Source: Alisma plantago-aquatica
Taxonomy: Eukaryota > Streptophyta > Magnoliopsida > Alismatales > Alismataceae
DNA length: 64,000 nucleotides
Direction: 5' to 3'
Assembly: GCA_963693085.1 (NCBI GenBank)
Contig: OY856409.1
Coordinates: forward strand, 295,778,058 to 295,842,057
Below the pieces are notes generated by a model. It did no database searches. It was not told the DNA's origin and saw only the letters and a list, made by a program, of their open reading frames with translations. Of the stretch, positions 46,650 through 58,553 are shown one piece after another; positions within the stretch are counted from its first letter, which is position 1; every line of letters begins with the position of its first letter. Made by a program: the position numbers and the translations under genes.

Positions 46650-49195
46650 CAGAAATATAAAGATGATACCGAAATAAGGTATTGACAACCGCAAACAACA
46701 TAGCGGCACCCAAATAGGTTTGTTTGACACCTAAGAATTTTAGCAATTTTTGGGCACTATTTAGCCATTTTTTGGCGTTATGGCACCCAGAAATGGATAA
46801 TTGACACACAAAGATGGTTAATTGATGCCCAAAATAGTTCATTGGAACCCATGACTATAAAGATGATGCCCAAATAAGGTATTGACAATCAGAAATAACG
46901 TAACGACGCCCAAAATAGGTTTGTTTGACACCTAAGAATTTTAATAATTTTTGGGCGCTATTTAGCCATTTTTTGGGCGTTATGTGGTCAGAAATGGCTA
47001 ATTGACATCCAAAGATGGTTAATTGACGCACAAAATGGTTCATTGACACCTAGAACTATAAAGGTGATGGTCAAATAAGGTATTAAAACCACAAACAACA
47101 TAACAACACCCAAATAGGATTGTTTGATACATAACAATTTTAGCAATATTTGGACGCTATTTAGCCATTTTTTTGTGCTATTTAGCCATTTTTGGGAGTT
47201 ATGGGGCCAAAAATAATTAATTGACACCCAAAGATAGTTAATTGATGCCCAAAATAGTTCATTGACACCCAAAACTATAAAGATGACATCCAAATAAGGT
47301 AATGACAACAACAAACAACGTAACGACGCCCAAATATGTTTGTTTGACAACTAAAATTTTTACCAATTTTGGGCGCTATTAAGCCATTTTGAGCGCTATT
47401 TAGCCATTTTTGGGCATTATGGTGCCCAGAAATGGCTAACTGATACCCAAAGATGGTTGATTGATGCCCACATGGTTCATTGATATCCAAAGCTATAAAG
47501 ATGATGCCCAAATAAGGTATTGACAATCACAAATAATGTAACAGCGCCCAAATAGGTTTGTTTGACATCTAAGAATTTTAGTAATTTTTGGGTGCTATTT
47601 AGCCATTTTCGGGCGTTATGGCGCCCATAAATGGCTAATTGACACCCAAAGATTGCTAATTGACGCCCAAAATATTTCATTGACACCCAAAACTATAAAG
47701 ATGATGCCCAAAATGTTTCATTGACACCCAGAACTATAAAGATGACGCCCAAATAAGGTATTGACAACCACAAACAACGTAATGGTGCCCGCATATGTTT
47801 GTTTGACACCTAAGAATGTTAGCAATTTTTAGGCGCTCTTTAGCCTTTTCGGGCGCTATTTAGCTATTTTTGGGCGTCATGGCACCCAGAAATGGCTAAT
47901 TGACACCCTAAGATGGTTAATTGACACCCAAAATGGTTCATTGACACCCAATATAAAGATGACGCCCAAATAAGGTATTGACAACCACAAATAACGTAAC
48001 GACGCCCAAATAGGTTTGTTTGCCACCTAAAAATTTTAGCAATTTTTGGGCGTTATTTAAACATTTTTGGACGCTATTTAGCTATTTTTGGGTGTTATAG
48101 CCACCAATAAAGGCTAATTGACACCCAAAGATGGTTAATTGACATCTAAAATGGATCATTGACACTCAAAACTATAAAGATGACGCCTAAATGAGGTATT
48201 AACAACCACAAACAATGTAATGGTGCCCAAATAATTTTTTTGACACCAAATTTTTTTAGCAATTTTTGGCGCTATTTAACTATTTTTGGGCGTTATGGCA
48301 CTCATAAACGGCTATTGACACCCAAAGATGGTTAATTGACTCCGAAAATAGTTCGTTACATTCAAAACTATAAAGATGACTCCCAAATAAGGTATTGACA
48401 ACTAAAAATAACGTAACAGTGCCCAGATAGGTTTGTTTGACACCTAAAAATTTTAACAATTTTTGGGCGTTATTTAACCATTTTTCGGCGTCAGTTAGCT
48501 TTTTTGGGCATTATGACACCCAGAAATGGCTAATTGACACCCACAGATGGTTAATTGACGCCTAAAATGGTTCACTGACCCCTAGAACTATAAAGATGAC
48601 ACCCAAATAAGGTATTGACAACAAAAAATAATGTAACAACGCCTAGATAGGTTTGTTTGACACCCAAGAATTTTAGCAATTTTTAGCACTATTTAATTAT
48701 TTTTGGGAGCTATGACGCCCATAAACGGCTATTGACACCCAAAGATGGTTAATTGACGCCCAAAATGGTTCATTGACACCCCAAACTATAAAGATGACAC
48801 TCATATAAGATATTGACAACTACAAACAACGTAGCGACACTCGGATAGATTTGTTTGACACCTAACAATTTTAGTAATTTTTTGGTGCTATTTAGCCTTT
48901 TTGGGCGCTATTTAGCCATTATTGGGCGTTATGGCACCCATAAACGGCTATTGACACCCAAAGATGGTTAATTGACGCTCAAAATAGTTTATTGACACCC
49001 AAAAAACTATAAAGATGACATCCAAATCAGGTATTGAGAACCACAAACTACGTAACGAGGCCCAAATAGGTTTATTTGACACCCAAGAATTTTAGCAATT
49101 TTTGGACGCTATTTAGCCATTTTTAGGTGCTATGGGGCCCATAAATGGCTAATGACACCCAAAGATGGTTAATTTACACCCAGAAGTATAACATA

Positions 49196-49380
49196 TATCA
49201 ACATTACTCTTTTTTAATGTATTTTTATCACAAATTTAATGGTTTTTATTTCGTTCAAAAATTCATCACGGTTTAGAAATTATAAACCAAACAATTTTCT
49301 CTCTCATCACATCACCTATTCATATCGCTTTTGTATTTTTTTTGTTAAAAATATATCAATATTAATCTTATTGGAATGCA
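49196..49380. other. AT-rich flank right of the satellite
   Basis: Contains a segment (TAATGTATTTTTATCAC, then AATTTAATGG, then GTTCAAAA) that recurs in altered form at 51770-51845, right of the next element. Confidence 0.5.
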
Positions 49381-51774
49381 TAGGGATGGAAAATGGGTGG
49401 GTATGAGCAACCCATACTCATACCCATCATTACCCATTTAGATTTTTACTTAACACATACCTACCCCAATTGAAGAAAATGCATAATAATACGTACCTAT
49501 ACCCAACCCGATAGGTAATGGGTCAACTCATTTTGACCAACTCCAAAGATTTAGGTACTTGATTATTTTTCATGTAAATATTATGAAAGAGCCCTCAAGA
49601 TTATTTTTACCCACAGTTTGCAACATAGCTCCCCTATATATAAATATTGTAAATCAGTCCTTTTCAGCTTTGGAAGTCAACGTTACACTTTCGAAGATAA
49701 ATAATTAACCAGAAAATCCTCTCCACGATTTACGTGAAATAAAATTGGCATATGTAATATTTGCAACCTTATCCATACAATTTATATGAAATCTGCATAA
49801 ATCTCAGTTTTACAGAACTCAAAGGGGTACACATATATGCTATCATCCCAACGTGAATATATAAAATGCAACAAACAAGTATGCATCGTAACATAGGAAA
49901 AGAGTTAATAATCAAATCCCACCCACGAACCCAAGATCACACAACGCAACACAAGAATGTTGTATGGAGGATCTGGCAGCGGTGCATGCTGTGGTGTGCG
50001 AGGTCAGAACTGAAAGCATTGACTCCGGCGAAGGCATCTACTATACCAGAACGCTCTGAAGGCCGTGAGTCCGGAAAAGGACGTAGCCATGTCTGCTCTG
50101 GCTAAGGCGAACTCGCCGAGGTGCCTACGAACGTGACGGAGATAGCCTTGAGGGAATAGAGAATGAAGTTGGCCGATAAGAGGCCCCACCAGCCACATCT
50201 GCGTCCTGTCCTCCTAGATGAAATCCCCTTCCCAGATCCTACTGCACCTCATCCTTTTCCGGTCGCCACGCCGTCCCGTCGGTTCCCCCGCTGGCTGAAG
50301 CCACCCTGCTTGGCGTCCCCATTCAAGGTGACAGTGGTCATTTTCCTCTTCCTTGAGCACGAGAATCGAATCAGTTTGTGTTTACCACGATCATTTCCTC
50401 CTCGATTGGCTTCGTTTTGGCTCATTCCGATTCAGTAACCCCTGTTATCCTCTCCTTCTTTGCTGTCGGCGCAGCTAGGTTGGCATAGGCAAACCAAGGG
50501 GAGAAGAGCAGGCCAAGCGGCGTGCTTGGAGAAAGAAGGGGAGTGTGTTGTGGTGTGGTGACGATGAGGAAGGAGAAGAATTAGAGAAAGATAGTGTTTT
50601 TGGTTGACATTTCTGGCCGGTGTCTCGGTGACGTTTCTGGTCGGCATCTCAGCCGCATCACGTTCGCAATCACAGGCGATCGCGGGCCTCTCGGCAACTC
50701 CCTACTTTGCGTGGTGGTCTTTGCATGGTGGTCTCCGCGAAGGCACAAGAAGAGATCGATCAGTCACCAAGGATCGTGAGCGGAGAGCGGGGCGATGAGA
50801 GTCGGCCGCCAAAGATCACGAGTCGGAGAGGGGCATAGGGATGGAGCTGAAACGCATGAGAGATGACCTAATGGGAGTAACGGGTCCTGACGGGGGACAC
50901 ACAAAAACTTACCCCAGAAAGGGGATCCCCATTTGAACCCGATTACACGGAATAGACCCACCTTACTAGGGCTGTCAATGGGGAGGGTATGGGGAGGGTA
51001 AGGTCTTACCCTTACCCTTACCCTCTTTGGGTAGCGGGTAAGGGTAAGGGTAATTATCCTTCTCAACAATCCCATTACCCTCCCCTTACCCTTACCCTCT
51101 TCTCCACAGGGTAAACGGGGAGGGTAAAGGGTAAACGGGTAATTTTGACAAAAAAGAATTTATACACATTGTGTGTTGATTTTTAATAATTTTATAACTA
51201 ATTTATTGATAACAACATATAAAACATTATATCCAATTCAAAATCATATGTTTCTCCATGTAAAGTTAAGTCAATTCACACAATAACAATTTTTTATGCA
51301 TAAATTATTTTTTTTCCTTTACATAAGTATGCATAACAAATAAATGTTTCACCAACACCTCATTTTCCGCAAGATATATATGTTTTTGTCTCAACAAGAA
51401 AGTATTACAAGTACAACACCAAGTCATTTTCCAATGATAGAATAAAGTATTAGGGTTAAACATTTACATACAAACCCCTTTAGAATATTTATATTTGTGT
51501 AACCTTTATATCATGTGCGGGTAAAAGGGTAAAAGGGTATGGATAATGTCTATACCTTACCCTCCCCTTATAGTATAGCGGGGAAACGGGGAACGGGTAA
51601 ACAGATAAAGGGTAATAAAAATCTTTACCCTTACCCTTACCCTCCAGGGTATGGGTAAGGGTAAACGGATAATACCCTCCCCATTGACAGCCCTACACCT
51701 TACCCACCGTTGATTGGGTTGGGAAGCATTCCGTTGGTTGGGTTATGAGTTAGTGGGGATATTTTCCATCCCTA
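49381..51774. mobile_element. Non-autonomous hAT-like element with GC-rich interior
   Basis: Ends TAGGGATGGAAAAT and ATTTTCCATCCCTA are inverted repeats. The termini resemble hAT ends, but no 8-bp duplication is seen, so the family is uncertain. The 49860-50900 interior is GC-rich compared with its surroundings and holds open frames on both strands that I do not recognise; it may be captured host DNA. A second MITE is nested at 50967-51695. Confidence 0.6.
50967..51695. mobile_element. hAT-type MITE with TTACCC-rich ends (729 bp)
   Basis: Inverted termini TAGGGCTGTCAATGGGGA and TCCCCATTGACAGCCCTA are flanked by a perfect 8-bp duplication CACCTTAC (50959-50966 and 51696-51703). Sub-terminal sequence is a run of CCCTTA/TAAGGG units that fold back on each other. 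The AT-rich middle has no coding capacity. Confidence 0.93.
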
Positions 51775-52251
51775 TGTATTTTTCATAATGAATCTAATGA
51801 TTTTTTTATCAGATTCATCATTGTTCAAAAGTTATAAGCAAAACAAATTTATTTATCCATTACACAACCTCCACCAACCCATCCAATTAAAGTCCACCAC
51901 ATCATCACCCCAAATCAACTTCTCCCCCAACAAAACCACCCAGCCGCCCACGCGTGATGCGCTTGAGGGGGGTGTGCGTGACTCGATCATTTTCGTTGTA
52001 ATAAACCCCATACTCGCTACACATCATCTACGTGATCCTTTTGTTAGTATTTGGGAAAAATTGAGATTGGACTGGTCGAGGTTAATCAGAATATTCACAT
52101 CAGTCTGATCTAAATTCATATGGATTTGTTTGTCAATTCCATTTGGTCTTGGTCGTCTCATCTGGATACAATTTGATTTTATTCAGCAACCTAGTCTGGT
52201 TCTGGTCTGTTTGTAGTTTTGAATCTGTTTGGATAGTATGAATCATAATCC
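51775..52251. other. Short intergenic stretch
   Basis: AT-rich, no gene seen. Confidence 0.5.
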
Positions 52252-52265
52252 AACTACTATTTGAT

Positions 52266-55200
52266 TTTTTTGATAGAAAGTCCATGCTTAAATATTTAAA
52301 AGATGCTTACAAACATAGATGTCTGCAAACATGGGGTACAGAAGGAGTTCTACATGGACATGCAAACATTGACATTAGCCCACATCATCCCAGAGATAAA
52401 GCAAGATGAAAGCAAATGATAGTGTAGAAAGTAAATTTGTTCGTGGGGGAGACACCCCTTAACCGTAGGCCTCTGTAGCATGATGAAGCAAAAGTAAAAG
52501 AAAATACTAGGAAGGTATGGTTCTGTCTCTGTGATGGTCAAATAGAATCAAAATCTTGTATCGACTGTTATGATGTCTTCCAAGGAGTAGCATCCTCCAC
52601 CATGTTGGTCTCCAAACATATTGACTTGGTCATCTTCGGCTGCTATCACCTGTGTGGATGTGGACACCATCCCTACAATGAAAATGTATAAATAATGAAT
52701 GTTCAATATTGGTTAGCATGTGTTGGGTAGGCCGAGAGATGTTGTCAAATTTTCTATTATTTCTCTCTAACCAGATGTTCTAGAAGATGTTTATGATCAG
52801 ATCTTCTGGGGGATATCTTGTATGTTGAGGAAGTGGTTTGATATTTTGATGTAATTTGATAGGAGGAGGTTGTTGGTGATCATATGTGGTGGGAAGAATT
52901 CATAAAAAAATATTTTGTCGTAGGGTAGGTAATGAAGAGATGTTGTGTAGTTTCTTCATTGGTTTGACACAGGTGACATCTGGTTGGCCCCAGAAAACCT
53001 ATATCATGGTCTGTAGGGATTCTGTTATATGAAAGAAGCCAGTAGAATATTTTGGGTTTTTGCGGCCATTTAGATTTTTGTATGCTATTCATTTTAGAAA
53101 TGTGACCTCTGTAAGTTAAGTAAAGATAGGTAGCTTTGGGGGAGTAAGTTTGTCCCCAGATCCTGGAAATCCAGTTGTTGGTGTTGAATTCTAGTTCATG
53201 GATGATATCTAACAGAGTACTTTCTCTTAAGTGATTTTGAATTGAGAGAGTTTTTCTTATTATTGGTGAGGAGTTGGAGCGCTTTAGCAATATTGAGATA
53301 TTTCAGTGATGGTGGGATAAGGAGGTGCGTGTTCAGGTTCTGGATGGTATTATGATGAAATCATGGGTCAACCTAGAAATTCATATTTTGGTAGGCGTGT
53401 GGGGGGGGGATAAGATGAGGTGTTTGATGATGTCCAAATTTTTGCTGATGAACTTCCAGAGTGGGGAAGATTTACTATTACTAGTGTGGTACCAAGGTGG
53501 TTTTTTTTATAGTTATTTATTAAGGATGAAAATTTTCCAAATTTTGTTTGTTCTGGTAGAAAAAATATTGATGATCTTTGATATGAGGCGGATGTCATGT
53601 ATTTTGGTATTAATGATGTCCCATGCTCCATATTTGACCGATGTTGTTATGGTGTTCCAGATGACAAGGTGGATCTTTTGTTTAGAGTTTTCTTTAGTGA
53701 AATGGTTCCCAAGGAAATTTTTCCTGATGGTGTCAATGATCTTGTGGGTTTTGCTAGGTATGGGGATGCAGATGAGATAGTGTATAGTTATAGGTGTGAT
53801 GAGATTGTATATGAGGGTGAGGTGACCCACCAAGTTGAGGAAGTGATTATTCCATGAGGAGAGCCTAAGCTTAATTTTCTCATTGATGGGATTCTATAGT
53901 GAGTGAGTGATAAGGTGAGGTGTGATTGGTAGGCCAAGGTAAGAAACTGGAAAGTTTTCTATATTATACTTGAAGAGGTTTTTATATCTGTTGGTGAGGT
54001 CTGGTGGGGTGTGGATGCCAATGTTGTATGATTTGAAAAGGTTGATTTTAAGGCCAGATATGTATGAGAAGAGCCTAATGATATGAATGGTATTAATGAT
54101 GGTAAAGTCTTCAAGTTTGACTAGAATCATATTGTTGTCTACAAATTGTATGATGTTCACATGACATTCTGAGGGTGAGGAGATGAGATCATGTGTTGTA
54201 CCAAGCTTGATCATATTAGTGAGAATGGATGTGACAATGATGAATAGATATGGGGAGAGAGGGTTTCCCTATCTAAGCTTATTTGTGTTGTGGAAGTGGC
54301 CAAAGGGGGATCCATTTATGATGGTGGAGAAGAAGTTTGTGGAGATGCAGACATGGATCCAGTTTTTCTAGGTATTAAGAAACCCATAACCTGACATAGC
54401 TTTAAGAAGGCAATCCCAATTTGTATAATTGAAAACTTTCTCGAAGTCTAACTTGATGGCTAAAATAGGGATTTTGTTTTTGTAGCATAGGTGGAGGGCC
54501 GGTTTTATTTACCATAATAAAGGCATCATGTATGCTACAGTTTTTTAGGAAAGCATTTTGATCGTATGGGATGATGTTCTCTAACTGAGGCTTGATGTGA
54601 TTTGTAATAACCTTTGTAATGATTTTGTTTGAGGTGTTGATAAGACTGATAGGTCGGAATTGTGTGATCCTGTCATGATGATTTACCTTCTTGATAAGAG
54701 TTATGTTCATTTGATTGATGTTCTTGATGAGTCTATGAACATTAATGTTTCTGTGAATGGCTCTGAGAAGGTGCATAAAATCTCCCTTAATGTGATTTCA
54801 GTTGGCTAGATAGAGTTCTATATTTAAACCATCTGGACCAGGGGATTTGTTTCCCCAAGTATGTGGATAGCCTCATCAAGTTCCTCTGGACTGAAGTCTC
54901 TAATGGTGTTGCCACATATATATTTCTAGTTTATCGATTCAAGGAAAGTGGGATTATGTCCAGTGTTGAAAATGCATTCAAAGTGTTGGACAATATGGCT
55001 GGTGATCATATGCTTATTATATGTGATGCTTCCATTTATGCACAGTCTGGAGATGGTGTTTTTACGTGCATTGTTATTGCATATTTTATGGAAGAATTTG
55101 GTATTTTTGTCTCCATCCTGAGCCCATTGTATTTTTGCACTTTGTTTCCAAATGGTGTCCATGCAATGTTTAACGTGTTCAAGTTCAGCTTTGATGGTGA

Positions 55201-55745
55201 GGGTGAGGGCTGGGTCAGTAGTGGGGTCATTGTCTACAAAGAGATGTTGTTGTTCAAGATCGGCTAATTTGTTCGTGAGGTTTCCAATCTTTTCCTTCTG
55301 ACAACTCCTCAATTTTCTCCTGATGTTTTTTGTGTTGTTGTGGATGTGGTATCCTAAGTCCCTAGTATGGTTTTCAATAGCCATCCAGGTGCTAGTGCAA
55401 AGATCTAGACATGTAGGATCGGTGAGCCAGAAATTTTCAAATCAGAAGGGCTTGTGTCTCCATCTTTCGAGTTTGGTGTCAATGATGATGGGAAAATGAT
55501 ATGAGATGGGTCGATGTGCCACAGAAACAAAGGAGTGTGGGTAGTGGTCTTCCCAAAGAGTAGAATAGATGAAGTGATCAAGTCTAGACCAGATTTGGTT
55601 ATGATGCCAAGTATAGAAAGCGTTTGTAGGAGGAATATCTATCAAGTGGTGCTGTGAGATAAGTTGTAAGAAAGTACGGTCGACTAGGTACATATTACCT
55701 ACTAATGGGATGGGGTTTAGTCTTTCTGATGGTTGTGTACATATT
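52266..55745 (-). mobile_element. 5'-truncated LINE (L1-type)
   Basis: A 14-bp direct repeat AACTACTATTTGAT borders it (52252-52265 and 55746-55759). On the minus strand it starts inside the endonuclease domain and ends in a short A tail (TTTTTT on the + strand at 52266), as in target-primed insertions with 5' truncation. It contains an ORF2 relic (next entry). Confidence 0.9.
52880..55745 (-). pseudogene. LINE ORF2 relic: endonuclease end, reverse transcriptase, zinc-binding tail
   Basis: Read on the minus strand, the order is that of plant L1 ORF2. 55745-55442 encodes the end of the APE-type endonuclease (GNMYLVDRTF, AFYTWHH, WSRLDHFIYS). 55384-54926 encodes the linker, with IQWAQDGDKNTKFFHK. 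54776-54402 encodes RT blocks (ITLIKKVNH, QFRPISLINTSNKI, QNAFLKN). 54214-53894 covers the catalytic box, here FVDN in place of FADD (54131-54146), then YLGLPI. 53833-53513 is the thumb region. 53290-52880 is the zf-RVT tail, with a C-x2-C-x8-H pattern in CHLCQTNEETTQH. Several frameshifts and stops break it, and the second catalytic Asp is lost, so it is inactive. Confidence 0.88.
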
Positions 55746-55916
55746 AACTACTATTTGATATTATATATCAGTGTACCAAAATTGCATTTGTGAGATTTTC
55801 ATTACGTACAGATTCAAGTTGAATTCAGAAAGTGCTAACAAATCTTAAAATTGAATGAAACAGAAATATACACATGTAATATGCAACCAATTTATAATGC
55901 AATTTTCACTACAAAA

Positions 55917-55930
55917 AATTTGGCCTTTGT
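55917..55930 (+). mobile_element. Probable left terminus of a CACTA transposon
   Basis: CACTACAAAAAATT is the typical end of plant CACTA (En/Spm) elements. TTTGTGAGG and its reverse complement CCTCACAAA occur in the next 160 bases as sub-terminal motifs. The other end (TTTTTTGTAGTG) is not in the window. A transposase-like gene at 63160-64000 would fit inside the same element. Confidence 0.55.
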
Positions 55931-57575
55931 TGAAGAACATTTGTGAGGAACCAAAAATTGTGAATAATGATGTCCATTTGTCAGGGCTCATCCTTCAAAT
56001 ATGGGGCCAAATCCCTCAACCGTGTTCTTAACATCGTTAGACATTTTATGTGAACATTGGTCCCTCACAAATACATTTCTCACGAATCACCCCCTCAAAA
56101 ACTCCATGCCAAATGTTTCCCTCCATCTCATAATCCTTCCCTCCATTCTAAAACACTAATTTGTCTATCAAAATTCATGAAAAAATCACCCAGTCCCAGC
56201 GGGCGCCCTATTTGCGGTGAAGTCCACCTCCTTTCCCCCTCGATTCCATCGCAACTACCTACTGAACCCTCCCCCTCCTGATTCTCTCATCGGTTCCTCC
56301 GCACTCCTCAACCTTCAGAAAATGCCTCGACATTAAGGTTCTTCTCTCCTTGCCACCATTGACGGCTGCTGCCCTCCGCATTGGGTCATCCTTGACGCCA
56401 ATCGCCTTGCTCGGTTGCTACCGTTCATCCTTGACGCCAATCATCCTCCGCATTGGGCTCATCCTTCATAACTCCTTGCCACCGTTGACGGTTGCTGCCC
56501 TCCGCATTGGTCGTTGCTGCTACGCAGTCACCGTGCTGGATAGCCGCCGATCGCCCTGCTCGGCCATTGGTCGTTTCTTCTACGTAGCTGGATTGCTTCT
56601 TCGGCCACTGGAATCCTCTCTAGGTTCATATCTTTTTCTCTTTTTCTCATTTGGGAGAGCACTAGCCCCCACTTCGACCCCTGATAGCCAAGATTGGTTC
56701 TTCCTTCAATGGGCTTCTAGTTCATACCTCATGTGTCCGCCTCATCTCCCCCCAATGTGATCTGCATAGGATTAGCTGGGTTTACTTAGTAAAAATACTA
56801 ACCATCTAGTATTCATATGAGTTATCTCCCCATCCCCTAAGGGTTAACGTTCACACGTATAAGAAACATATCACAATGTTGAAAAACTTTGACTATTCTT
56901 AGTTGCATGGAGATGGTCATACAACAGTAATAGAGAGTAGTCAGGGGCGTGTTCAATATTTGGAAGCGAGGAAATAGCTCCTTGGGAGTAGCTACCATAA
57001 CTAAATGGAAGGGAATCAAAGTTGTGATGTACATAAATTCCTAGGCTATGCATCTATAGTATAGCATCCTCATAATAATTTTCTATCATACAACTTTGTG
57101 TTTTGTCAATAAGAAAAGAATAATTTACTGATGTGATTGAGTAGATATAGTATTTGATTGAATATTGTCTTTCTCGAATATGTACAATATCTATTAATTG
57201 TACAAACTCGAATTTATGTATAATACCTACCATGTAATCCAAGTCATATTACTCATATATAATTGTTGAGGCTCAAGCTTGGTTCAAAGCAATACACATG
57301 TGTGCATGTATGTTTAATTTTGCTACTCTGTTCTATTATATATGAACAAGTGTTCTCATGACACCCATATATATGGGTCAGAGCCAAAGTAGTTGATAAT
57401 GAATGTATTAATAATATTTCTAGTTTCTTTGAAGACAGTATGAATGAAATAAGTAATACCTCCTTTAAATCTATTATATGTATCCTTTACTAGATCTGGT
57501 GGTATAGAAATAAGGTGATTTTTGAGGAATGGTTAGTCAATGTGAGTGTGCTATAGTCTATTATCCATAATGAGA
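55931..57575. other. Interior of the putative CACTA element, no gene recognised
   Basis: The 56340-56600 part is GC-rich and has imperfect repeats around CTCCGCATTGG and TCCTTGACGCCAATC. They give a 136-codon frame on the + strand that is repeat-driven and unlike any family I know. The rest is AT-rich. Confidence 0.4.
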
Positions 57576-57905
57576 TAAAAGTGCTTCTTTACTAAACGAG
57601 CCCTGTGTTCTTTTTTCTGGAATTGCTATGGTTGTGCTTATTTTCTAAAGATGAAGAAGGGTTCCATCTGATGTTACTGGTTTATTGATGTAGTGGTAAT
57701 CAAGATGGTTGTATGTGTTCTACAATGTTGGAGTTTCCATACTAAGTTAAAAGTGCTTCTTTTCTAAGGGGGTTCCGTCTCCTTTTTTGGAGTTTCCTAC
57801 TTGTCCTTATGTTCAGAAGATGAAGTAGAGCTTCTATCTGGTGTTTTTTAGTCTATTGATCCAGTGATCATCAAGATGGTTGCTTGTAAACTGTTGTGCT
57901 GAAAT
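57576..57905 (+). repeat. Diverged tandem duplication of about 175 bp
   Basis: AAAGTGCTTCTTT, TCTTTTTT and GATGAAG blocks, followed by ATCAAGATGGTTG, recur in the same order in two neighbouring units. Function unknown. Confidence 0.6.
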
Positions 57906-58059
57906 GACCTTTCTTTTGAAGAGAAGTTCTAGAGGTGACCAAAGCATCATTCTTATTAAAAACCCTTACATTTAAACCCATTCCTATAAACACATTTCTT
58001 ATTGGGTGAAAATTGTAGATTGCTTTGGTGGCTGCATTAACTTGCTTCTCAAGTGAGGC

Positions 58060-58345
58060 AAAGCTTGGGGAGTTACATTCTTCTCTTCTAACTCAACATT
58101 GTTGGCTTTTCTTTTCCCATAGTCAATTTTCTTAGGAAAGATCTTGTCAAACATGTATGATGGAATATTTGGGTAGTTATAATGGATTTCTCATCACACT
58201 AGTCATGGTATTGGGAGAGTTTTTGTTTTGTGGAATGGTATATAATGCTCTATTGAAAAGCTTTTTAATATGATAAATTAATACATACTAGAATCACTAT
58301 TGGGGATAAAAGATTTCTTCTTACTGCTATTTATGGTCACTTGTA
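58060..58345 (+). pseudogene. LINE endonuclease fragment
   Basis: The + strand reads WISHHTSHGIGRVFVLWNG near 58180 and TRITIGDKRFLLTAIYG near 58290. These match the part of plant L1 endonucleases before and around the beta-strand that ends in Y-G. Stops interrupt it. With the ORF2 tail at 59600-60520 it may be the remains of one LINE, split by the inverted repeat and by loss of the RT part. Confidence 0.45.
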
Positions 58346-58437
58346 CGAGTGATGTTCTGTTTTCTCACTACGTTGTTTTTGAATGTTTTGTTTTTGGTAC
58401 TAAGTATAATATAGCCTGGTGTTTTTGCATTTTGCAG

Positions 58438-58553
58438 AGGCCACTAAGTCATTGTCAACATTTCAGAGGTCTGCTCTGGTTGAGAAGTCTAGGCAGAAGC
58501 CTCAAGAAAGAATGGGTGTTCTTAGTAATGTGGGTTCCTCCTTGTTCCCTTAA
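58438..58553 (+). pseudogene. Possible captured terminal exon
   Basis: After a good acceptor (TTTTTGCATTTTGCAG) a frame of 37 codons runs to TAA: ATKSLSTFQRSALVEKSRQ, then KPQERMGVLSNVGSSLFP. The balanced, polar composition differs from the neighbouring LINE remains. It could be the last exon of a host gene carried by the transposon. I do not recognise the protein. Its last 33 bases lie inside the left arm of the inverted repeat below. Confidence 0.35.

Larger units (their letters stand above)
45366..49195 (+). repeat. Satellite array, right part (two monomer types)
   Basis: The first kilobase (45366-46560) has the same type of monomer as the left array. From about 46590 on, monomers are 197-222 bp (one of 241). 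They share the TTGACACCCAAAGATGG and ATAAGGTATTGACAA half but replace the other half with GAATTTTAGCAATTTTTGGG and one or two GCGCTATTTAGCCATTTTT units. ATAAGGTATT landmarks lie near 46673, 46873, 47074, 47293, 47511, 47752, 47970, 48189, 48387, 48607, 48804 and 49026. Open frames are repeat artefacts. Confidence 0.9.

Noticed and set aside
46079..47686. Several minus-strand frames of 60-120 codons in the satellite
   Set aside because: They are translations of the repeat monomer, broken by stops at each indel.
50985..51120. Interstitial telomere sequence
   Set aside because: The unit is CCCTTA, not the plant telomere unit CCCTAAA, and the runs belong to MITE ends with a clear duplication.
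53325..53857. Plus-strand frames of 86-151 codons
   Set aside because: They are antisense shadows of the minus-strand LINE ORF2.
56350..56760. 136-codon frame as a gene
   Set aside because: It is built on imperfect repeats of CTCCGCATTGG and TTGACGCCAATC, has low-complexity composition and lies in a putative transposon.
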